Positions 6,985-12,513 of a DNA stretch of 12,513 nucleotides are shown here, one piece after another. How positions within the stretch are numbered: the first letter of the stretch is position 1; each line of letters opens with the position of its first letter. The stretch spans positions 1 to 12,513 of the forward strand of contig CBDVEQ010000064.1 of the NCBI GenBank assembly GCA_965373045.1. Reading direction: 5' to 3'. Source of the stretch: DAOVDI01 sp965373045. Its GTDB lineage: Bacteria; Acidobacteriota; Aminicenantia; Aminicenantales; Aminicenantaceae. The position numbers and the translations under genes are program-made. The notes under the pieces are model-generated. The model searched no databases. It was not told the DNA's origin and saw nothing but the letters and a program-made list of their open reading frames with translations.

Positions 6985-7013
6985 TTGCCTTTTCGCTCCC
7001 CATCATTTATATT
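6985..7013 (+). promoter_or_regulatory. Sigma70-like promoter for the plus-strand two-gene operon
   Basis: TTGCCT (6985-6990) and TATATT (7008-7013) are separated by exactly 17 bp and match the consensus at 4/6 and 5/6 positions. Transcription would begin near 7020, giving a short leader of about 20 nt before the ATG at 7042. It is about 60 bp from the opposing minus-strand promoter. Confidence 0.5.
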
Positions 7014-7029
7014 GAAAGATGATAAATCC

Positions 7030-7034
7030 AGGAG
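7030..7034 (+). promoter_or_regulatory. Ribosome binding site fixing the start at 7042
   Basis: AGGAG lies 7 nt before the ATG at 7042. An in-frame ATG at 6946 exists but has no SD and would put the predicted promoter inside the coding region, so the start at 7042 is preferred. Confidence 0.75.
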
Positions 7035-7041
7035 ATTGCAG

Positions 7042-7617
7042 ATGAAAAAATGGATCCCGATCATAATAATTTCCATTGCCGTGATTATCACTATTTATTT
7101 CTTGAACCAGGCCGGTCTTATGAAGACCAAGTCAGCAGAAGAACTGGAAAAATCCATGGAAGTAATAGAGTGGCATACAAAATGGGTAAAAAAATACTAC
7201 CAGCCTTGGCCTCCGAAACTGATTCTTGTTCCGGCCATTTCTTTCAAGATTAAAAATATCAGCGATAAACCCTTAAAATATGTCAATTTTAACGCCATTT
7301 TTCGCTTCAGGAACGACTATGAAAATATGGGAGATTGTTTTCTCGCCGCCATCCGCGCCAAACCGGTCCTGCCGGGAGAGATCAGTGATGAGATCCTACT
7401 TGTCAGCAATTACGGAGTGGAAGGAAAAACCAAGGCATCCTTTCCCAACAATCCTTACTGGAAAGTGGTTGTCTGTAAACTTTATGCCGCTTCAAGTGGA
7501 TCTCCGTTCATCCATCTGGGAGATTACACCGTCACCAAAATGATTGATTTTGAAGAACCTGAAGAAGTCGGTATAAAACCGGCCGATAAAAAAGAAGAAA
7601 AAAGAATCCGCATATGA
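7042..7617 (+). CDS. Single-TM protein with an extracytoplasmic beta-sandwich-like domain, unknown function
   Basis: With the start at 7042 the protein has 191 residues and begins MKKWIP. An N-terminal hydrophobic helix (about 4-22, IIIISIAVIITIYFL) acts as an uncleaved anchor or signal. Residues 60-165 are predominantly beta-strand with the pattern FKIKNISDKPLKYVNFNAIF, followed by a strand starting KPVLPGEISDEI. This resembles FxLYD-like or related extracytoplasmic beta-sandwich domains, which start with an 'N-x-S-x-K-x-L' turn, but I do not claim a firm family match. The last 20 residues are Lys/Glu-rich. Its stop overlaps the next gene's ATG in an ATGA arrangement (7614-7617), which implies translational coupling with the arginine decarboxylase. 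That coupling is the only functional clue; a role linked to polyamine or arginine metabolism would be speculation. Confidence 0.85.
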   Translation: MKKWIPIIIISIAVIITIYFLNQAGLMKTKSAEELEKSMEVIEWHTKWVKKYYQPWPPKLILVPAISFKIKNISDKPLKYVNFNAIFRFRNDYENMGDCFLAAIRAKPVLPGEISDEILLVSNYGVEGKTKASFPNNPYWKVVVCKLYAASSGSPFIHLGDYTVTKMIDFEEPEEVGIKPADKKEEKRIRI

Positions 7618-8165
7618 GTATCGAAATACCGTCAAAAGTTTTTTTGACCAGGGGGCACGGCCAGCACAAGGAAAAGCTGGCTTCTTTTGAATTAGCCTTG
7701 AGAGAGGCGTGCATCGCTCCTTTTAACCTCATAAAAGTTTCCAGTATTTTCCCTCCTCACTGTCGGCTTATTCCCAAAGAAGAAGGGCTGAAACAGCTTA
7801 ATCCAGGACAGATCATATTCCTTGTCATGAGTGAAAACGCTACTGATGAAGCTCACCGTATGATATCCGCTTCAATCGGTGTGGCCGTCCCCAATGAAAC
7901 AAAGCATTACGGCTACCTTTCCGAACATCACAGTTTCGGACAGTGCGAAAATGAAGCAGGGCAGTACGCAGAGGACTTGGCCGCTTACATGCTTGCGACA
8001 ACGCTGGGAAAAGATTTTGATCTGGACCAGATCTGGAATGAAGAAAAAAGTGTTTATGAGATATCCGAAGACATCGTCGTCAAAACACAGAACATCACAA
8101 TGACAACACATGGAAAGAACGGGTTATGGACCACAGCTGTCGCTGCCGCAGTTCTCATCCCCTAG
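7614..8165 (+). CDS. pdaD: Pyruvoyl-dependent arginine decarboxylase (PvlArgDC)
   Basis: This 183-residue protein would convert arginine to agmatine and CO2 in the cytoplasm, the first step of the agmatine route to putrescine and other polyamines. The family self-cleaves between two serines; the new N-terminal Ser of the alpha subunit becomes the pyruvoyl cofactor. Here the site is in LIKVSSIFPP, with cleavage expected between Ser43 and Ser44, giving a small beta subunit (1-43) and an alpha subunit (44-183). Other family features are FLTRGHGQHKEKLASFELAL near the N-terminus, SASIGVAVP (85-93) and GYLSEHHSFG, where Glu104 matches the catalytic Glu of the archaeal enzyme. The length fits the family (about 160-200). 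There is no signal peptide. The gene overlaps the upstream membrane-protein gene by 4 nt and has a weak SD, consistent with coupling. It converges on the SurA-like gene with a 19-bp gap and no visible terminator hairpin. Confidence 0.95.
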   Translation: MSIEIPSKVFLTRGHGQHKEKLASFELALREACIAPFNLIKVSSIFPPHCRLIPKEEGLKQLNPGQIIFLVMSENATDEAHRMISASIGVAVPNETKHYGYLSEHHSFGQCENEAGQYAEDLAAYMLATTLGKDFDLDQIWNEEKSVYEISEDIVVKTQNITMTTHGKNGLWTTAVAAAVLIP

Positions 8166-8184
8166 CCTTTATAATTAATCCAGG

Positions 8185-9165
8185 TTAGATATAATCTTCG
8201 GGACTGGCAATCAGGATCTTGACATAACTTCGTGCTTTTAGTTTATCCAGGTATTCCTTCATCTTTTCCTGTTCCAGTGCCTGATAAAGTTTCATCTCAA
8301 TCTGTTGACGGGACTCCTCAAATGTTTTAAGACGGCTGTCCTTTTTTTCTTCCAATTTCAACCTGAACCATCCGCCTCGCATCTCCAGCCAATCTGCCAG
8401 TTCCCCCACTTTCAGGTCTTTGACTGCGTCTCTCAGTTCCACAGCCAATTCGTTTGATTTAAATGTTCCAAGGTCTCCCTGAGTTTCTTTTTCAGGCCCT
8501 TCGGATAACTGACCGGCTATTTCCGCCATATCAGTGCCAGCCGCAAGTTTTCCATCGATATCCTTTTTCTTGCTTTCCACTTCATCAACACTGCGGTCTT
8601 CTCCGGATATATAAATAGCCCGGATCTTATATTCAGCCTGTTCGATAAATTCCTCCGGATGTTTCTTGTAGTAATCCACAAAATCCGAATCATCGATAAC
8701 AATACTGCGGCGTATCTCGGTGAAAATCACTCCCTGCCTCATGAGATTTTCTTCCATTCGCTTCCTGAATACTATAAAAGGCGTTCCTTGCTGTTCAACC
8801 GCCCGGATTAACTCTGCATCGCTCGTAAAGTCATTCTCTTTTTTAATCTTATCCAGAGACATCTTGAGCTGTTCTTCGACATTCAGACCTTGCTTCCTTG
8901 CCTCTTGAAGAAGAAGGACATTCGTGATCATTGTGTCCAGAATATACTTTTTGGCCAGGTCGAACTGAGCTATGAAATCCCCGCCTTGAGACTGGGTTCT
9001 TATAGTTTGATAGAGCTCATCATAATTGGCTTTATAATCAGACAACGTGATCACATCATCATTGACAATGACCACGATAGCCTCAAAGAGCTTCTGAGCA
9101 TGGGAAAGCCCAAATATCAAAAATACGGTTAGGAGGATGATAATGAATTTGAACGATTTATTCAT
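8185..9165 (-). CDS. SurA-like periplasmic chaperone with a degenerate parvulin domain
   Basis: The protein has 326 residues. A signal peptide (1-23, ending LSHA) targets it to the periplasm. Residues 25-155 match the SurA N-terminal chaperone region: FEAIVVIVNDDVITLSDY at the start, then the helical DTMITNVLLLQEARKQGL segment. Residues 175-275 align with a parvulin (rotamase) domain, including the QGDLGTFKSNEL turn. However, the usual HIL histidine is missing (KIRAIYI) and the second His is replaced in GGWFRLKLEE, so isomerase activity is unlikely. A C-terminal helix (about 278-312) completes the chaperone fold. E. coli SurA (428 aa) has two parvulin domains; this one has one. It likely helps outer-membrane proteins fold. 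The start overlaps the upstream PPIase gene by 8 nt, with AAAGGA as SD. Confidence 0.9.
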   Translation of the reverse strand: MNKSFKFIIILLTVFLIFGLSHAQKLFEAIVVIVNDDVITLSDYKANYDELYQTIRTQSQGGDFIAQFDLAKKYILDTMITNVLLLQEARKQGLNVEEQLKMSLDKIKKENDFTSDAELIRAVEQQGTPFIVFRKRMEENLMRQGVIFTEIRRSIVIDDSDFVDYYKKHPEEFIEQAEYKIRAIYISGEDRSVDEVESKKKDIDGKLAAGTDMAEIAGQLSEGPEKETQGDLGTFKSNELAVELRDAVKDLKVGELADWLEMRGGWFRLKLEEKKDSRLKTFEESRQQIEMKLYQALEQEKMKEYLDKLKARSYVKILIASPEDYI

Positions 9166-10183
9166 ACTGGATCCTTTGATAGGGAAAAGTTAAATTTTCG
9201 GCAAGTATTTTCCATGCAAAATCTTCTTTCAACTTTTTGAGATGCTCATGCATCTTAATTTCGATTTTTTGGTCGATAAGAAGCGTTCTGATGTTCTCTC
9301 TGGCCTCTTCCTGGGTCATCAGCTCAGCATCGAGCTTTTCATCAAGCCGAAAAATATGGAAGCCGTACATGGACTCCAATACATCACTTACCTCCCCTTT
9401 TTTGAGCGAAAAAATGACTTTTTCCATCTCAAAGGGAAGCTGGTTCATCTCAAAAACACCCATCTCACCGCCACGAGAAGCTTCCGCCCCTATAGACTCT
9501 CTGATGGCGATCTGCCGAAATACAGCCTCCTCCACGTTCCTTACCTGCTTCAATACACGGATCGCACTGGATTCGGTCTTGCACAGAATCTGGGACACTC
9601 TCACTCGTTCCGATCTTAAGAAAAGTTTCTTGTTTCCGGCATAGTAAGATTTGATCTCATCTACTGTTACGGTGATTTCCTTGGCCAAAGATGCTGTGTA
9701 TTTCTCGATCAGAATGCGGTCAAACAAACTTCGGATCACAAACTCGTCGTTCATGACATTCTTTTCCGCTGAAGGAACACCTCTTTGCAGCCTGTCAAGA
9801 TAATCATGCTTTTCTTCATCCGAGAGAGAAATTCCATCTTTTTCCGCTCCCTCCAACAGAATTTTTTCCTCCACAAAATCATCAAACAACCGGCTTAAGG
9901 ATTCAGCAGCCAGCGTCTTGAAGTCTTCTCCAGCTCTGATCTGGAGAAATTTAATGAAATCGGAATTGGTAAAAAATGTATCATTGACCTGAAGGATTAA
10001 AAGACTCTGTTTTTCCGGATCGGCGAGGGAATAGGCCGGCACATCATCCTGAGCAGGGCTTTTGGTCTTCTCGCCCTCCCGGCAGGCAAATACACAAATG
10101 GCTGTGAGTAATAGAATAGTCCCAGGCACTATTATTAAAATGCGACGCCAAAGTCCATTTTTTTGGCCGGCTTCATTTATCAT
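9158..10183 (-). CDS. SurA/PrsA-like parvulin lipoprotein
   Basis: This 341-residue protein starts with a basic N-terminus (LWRR) and a hydrophobic stretch, then VFAC at 31-34. That is a plausible lipobox, so lipidation at Cys34 and membrane anchoring are likely. Residues 60-180 are a SurA_N-like helical region (LLILQVNDTFFTNSDFIKFL, then FVEEKILLEGAEKDGI). Residues about 192-282 form a parvulin domain with GGEMGVFEMNQLP and a conserved YGFHIFRL carrying His276. The first catalytic His is changed: VSQIL has Gln198 where active parvulins have HIL. Activity may therefore be reduced or lost, leaving a chaperone. A C-terminal helical region (285-325) follows. It lies 45 nt after mfd and overlaps the next chaperone gene, so the three probably share a transcript. 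AAGG 6 nt before the ATG is the SD. Confidence 0.9.
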   Translation of the reverse strand: MINEAGQKNGLWRRILIIVPGTILLLTAICVFACREGEKTKSPAQDDVPAYSLADPEKQSLLILQVNDTFFTNSDFIKFLQIRAGEDFKTLAAESLSRLFDDFVEEKILLEGAEKDGISLSDEEKHDYLDRLQRGVPSAEKNVMNDEFVIRSLFDRILIEKYTASLAKEITVTVDEIKSYYAGNKKLFLRSERVRVSQILCKTESSAIRVLKQVRNVEEAVFRQIAIRESIGAEASRGGEMGVFEMNQLPFEMEKVIFSLKKGEVSDVLESMYGFHIFRLDEKLDAELMTQEEARENIRTLLIDQKIEIKMHEHLKKLKEDFAWKILAENLTFPYQRIQYE

Positions 10184-10228
10184 TAATAACCTTAATAATC
10201 TTTCTTTTAATATAGCTTATTGATTATA

Positions 10229-12513
10229 TTACATATCCGATAACTCATTCAAGATTAATATGGTTTCATCCAGGATATTTTCCTCCCTCTCGGACAAAAG
10301 ATTGAAACTCATCACACCCTGAGGAGTCATTGTCCCCCTGTGCCGGTTGAGGAGTCTGGGGATCCGGCTGGTGTCGACACTGGATCGAGGGAAATAATCG
10401 AAGATGATTTTTGACCCGATGCGGTCAATACCTTTAATTTTGAGGCGCTGAGCCAGAAACCTGACAATCCCATAGCGGAGAAGATTTCTCATCCCGGCTG
10501 GAAGCGGCCCAAAACGGTCTTTGATCTCTTCCCGGATCCTCTCGATCTCATCAACAGTCTCAGCCGACGAGACACGTTTATACAGGTTCAGACGCAGGTT
10601 GATCTGCGGAAGGTATTCCTCAGGAATTCGGATATTGACCTTTAGGTTCAATTCTGTCTTGAATTCTTCAATATCCTCGCCTTTCAACTCCCGGACCGAA
10701 TTATCCAGAAGCTGCATGTAATAATCAAAACCCACTGCCTCAATATACCCGTGCTGCCTGGATCCAAAAAAATTTCCGGCCCCGCGGATCTCAAGGTCCC
10801 TGGCCGCCAGTCTGAAACCCGCTCCTAACTCAGAAAATTCCTTGAGAGCCTTGAGCCTCTGCCGCGCAAGCGGCATAAGCTCGGCAAAGGAGGGGACAAG
10901 AAAATATGCGACAGCCTGCCTGGAAGAACGGCCGACACGGCCCCTAAGTTGATAAAGCTGTGCCAGGCCAAAACGGTCAGCCCGGTTAACGATCAAAGTA
11001 TTAACAAGAGGAATATCAATGCCGTTCTCAATGATGGTGGTCGAGACAAGCACATTATATTCACCATGGATAAAATCAATCATCCGCTTTTCCAGAACAG
11101 CTCCTGACATACGCCCGTGGATATAGACAACATCTGCTTCAGGAACCCATTGGCTGATCTTCTCCGAAATGCTTTGGATATCATCAATAGAGTTGTGAAT
11201 AAAATAGACCTGTCCCCCCCGGCCCAGCTCGGACTTTATCGCCCTTATGATTAAGTCCTGGCTGAAAAGAGTAACTACCGTGTGAATGGCCAGCCTATCC
11301 TTTGGGGGCGTTTCAATAAGACTGATATCCCTCAGACCTGTCAGGGACATGTTTAATGTCCTTGGAATAGGGGTTGCTGTCAAGGTCAGAACGTCGATGC
11401 TGGCCTTGATCTTCTTGATCTTTTCCTTATGCTTGACACCAAAGCGCTGCTCCTCATCCCCACTAAGAATCCCCAGGCGTTTGAATTCAACATCTTTTGA
11501 AAGAATACGATGAGTCCCAATAACGATATCAACCAGGCCCGTCTTGATATCTTCAATGACTTTTTTCCGGCCTGCCCCTGTCTGCATCCTTGTCAGGCTT
11601 TCGATCCGTAAAGGGAAAAGAGCTATCCGCCGGCGAAACGTTTTGAGATGCTGGCTCACAAGGACTGTTGTCGGGCAGAGCACAGCCACCTGATGTCCAT
11701 CCATAACAGCTTTAAAAGCGGCCCTCATAGCGACCTCGGTCTTGCCGTAACCGACATCTCCCACAAGAAGCCTGTCCATTGGAGAGGCTGATTCCATGTC
11801 CTCCGTAATCTCCTTGATAGCGTTGTTCTGATCACCGGTCTCATCAAATTCAAAGCTTTTCTCAAAATCCTCATGCCAATTCCCGGCCACAGCAAAGGAG
11901 TGGCCTTTAAGGGCTTTGCGTTTTGCATAGAGCTGCAGCAGTTCTTTTGCCAGCTCTTCAACGGCCTTCTTTGTCCGGGATTTAGTCCTCTCCCATTGGA
12001 GGGTTCCCAGTTTATTGAGAACCGGCGCAGCAGTCCCGACACCTGCATATTTCTGAACAAGGTTCAGGTCTTCGACCGGCACAAAAAGTTTGTCATCATC
12101 TTTGTAGAGAAGCTGCATAAACTCCTGCGTATTTCCCTCGATCGCCATCTTGATGAGACCGCTGAAGATCCCTATGCCGTAACCGGAATGAACAATATAA
12201 TCCCCTGCCTGCAAATCCTGAAAATGAGAGGAAAAGGGTTTAACCTGCTTTCTCCGGATAAGAACTTTTTCTGCCGTGAATATATCCTGTTCAGAAAAAT
12301 ATGTGACCCTGTTTTCCGGATAACTGAAGCCTTTGGCAAGCCTCCCGAGAAGAAGCGCTAAAGCCCCATCCCTGGGAACGTCGAATGGGCCGGCCATTTC
12401 ACAATGTGGAAGTTCTTCCTGGGAGAGAAGAGCTGCCAGTTTGCGGCGTACCACCTCATTGGAAACATAGACGGCACACAGATTTCTTTCTTCCTGGTGC
12501 TTTTTTACATATT
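10229..12513 (-). CDS. mfd: Transcription-repair coupling factor Mfd, C-terminal two-thirds
   Basis: The frame is open to the window edge; the N-terminal UvrB-like part (roughly 400 residues of about 1150) lies beyond position 12513. The visible 760 residues cover, in order: the end of the N-terminal module; the RNA-polymerase-interacting domain (LQAGDYIVHSGYGIGIF, then LFVPVEDLNLV); the RecG-like translocase with Walker A GDVGYGKTE, a DEEQRFG motif II, TATPIPRT motif III and QLRGRVGR motif VI; and the TRCF C-terminal domain (LNLKVNIRIPEEYLP, then RFGPLP). Mfd uses ATP to push stalled RNA polymerase off DNA lesions and recruits UvrA. Before motif II the sequence reads GILSGDEEQ, where most Mfd proteins have two hydrophobic residues in place of Ser-Gly. 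The GTG at 12454 is only an internal codon, not the start. It is first in the chaperone operon. Confidence 0.97.
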   Translation of the reverse strand, partial: YVKKHQEERNLCAVYVSNEVVRRKLAALLSQEELPHCEMAGPFDVPRDGALALLLGRLAKGFSYPENRVTYFSEQDIFTAEKVLIRRKQVKPFSSHFQDLQAGDYIVHSGYGIGIFSGLIKMAIEGNTQEFMQLLYKDDDKLFVPVEDLNLVQKYAGVGTAAPVLNKLGTLQWERTKSRTKKAVEELAKELLQLYAKRKALKGHSFAVAGNWHEDFEKSFEFDETGDQNNAIKEITEDMESASPMDRLLVGDVGYGKTEVAMRAAFKAVMDGHQVAVLCPTTVLVSQHLKTFRRRIALFPLRIESLTRMQTGAGRKKVIEDIKTGLVDIVIGTHRILSKDVEFKRLGILSGDEEQRFGVKHKEKIKKIKASIDVLTLTATPIPRTLNMSLTGLRDISLIETPPKDRLAIHTVVTLFSQDLIIRAIKSELGRGGQVYFIHNSIDDIQSISEKISQWVPEADVVYIHGRMSGAVLEKRMIDFIHGEYNVLVSTTIIENGIDIPLVNTLIVNRADRFGLAQLYQLRGRVGRSSRQAVAYFLVPSFAELMPLARQRLKALKEFSELGAGFRLAARDLEIRGAGNFFGSRQHGYIEAVGFDYYMQLLDNSVRELKGEDIEEFKTELNLKVNIRIPEEYLPQINLRLNLYKRVSSAETVDEIERIREEIKDRFGPLPAGMRNLLRYGIVRFLAQRLKIKGIDRIGSKIIFDYFPRSSVDTSRIPRLLNRHRGTMTPQGVMSFNLLSEREENILDETILILNELSDM

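Noticed and set aside
6946..7041. Upstream in-frame ATG extending the small membrane protein by 32 residues
   Set aside because: No SD precedes it, the extension is not signal-like, and the ATG at 7042 has AGGAG at ideal spacing with a TM helix directly after it.
8166..8184. Bidirectional terminator between the converging operons
   Set aside because: Only 19 AT-rich bases, with no inverted repeat that could form a stable stem.
9237..9644. Overlapping plus-strand frames opposite the parvulin lipoprotein gene
   Set aside because: Ser/Arg-rich low-complexity translations without an SD, on the antisense of a clear gene.
11873..12361. Plus-strand open frame of 162 codons opposite mfd
   Set aside because: It lies entirely antisense to highly conserved Mfd sequence and its product has no recognisable motif.

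Overview
The window looks like a stretch of chromosome from a Gram-negative, diderm bacterium of moderate GC content. The signs are an outer-membrane TolC-type protein, two SurA/PrsA-like periplasmic chaperones and several proteins with signal peptides. The mix of a Hanks-type Ser/Thr kinase cluster, an acidobacterial-style VWA protein, a pyruvoyl-dependent arginine decarboxylase and an mfd-PPIase gene order fits Acidobacteriota/Aminicenantes-like lineages. That placement is a guess from gene content, not a demonstrated assignment. Coding density is very high: no gap reaches 300 bases, and I see no tRNA, rRNA, CRISPR array, insertion sequence or prophage gene.

Layout. Positions 1-6867 hold a six-gene minus-strand array, read from 6867 downwards: a membrane FHA protein with a periplasmic OB-like domain; a PP2C-type phosphatase; a periplasmic, membrane-anchored VWA protein; a Ser/Thr kinase with a TM segment followed by TPRs and an NTF2-like domain; a membrane protein of unknown family with two beta-rich domains; and the start of a TolC-family gene cut by the window edge. 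A consensus-like sigma70 promoter lies just upstream of the FHA gene. Positions 7042-8165 hold a two-gene plus-strand operon, divergent from the array, with its own plausible promoter: a small single-TM protein overlapping by 4 nt a pyruvoyl-dependent arginine decarboxylase. Positions 8185-12513 hold a minus-strand operon: mfd (5' end outside the window), a parvulin-like lipoprotein and a SurA-like chaperone, the last two overlapping by 8 nt. The plus and minus operons converge at about 8166-8184.

Working together. The most interesting unit is the minus-strand array. It has a writer (kinase), an eraser (PP2C), a reader (FHA) and periplasmic sensing or binding domains (TPR/NTF2-like, VWA, OB-like, Ig-like), and it runs into a TolC-type outer-membrane gene. 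Two sequence details suggest an internal phospho-threonine circuit. First, the FHA protein carries a TQVF motif in its Pro-rich linker just before the FHA domain, much like the TSVF switch of mycobacterial GarA. Second, the phosphatase has a C-terminal tail with three DT[V/I]xL repeats that look like FHA docking sites. My inference is an envelope-spanning phospho-switch; no direct function can be read from the sequence.
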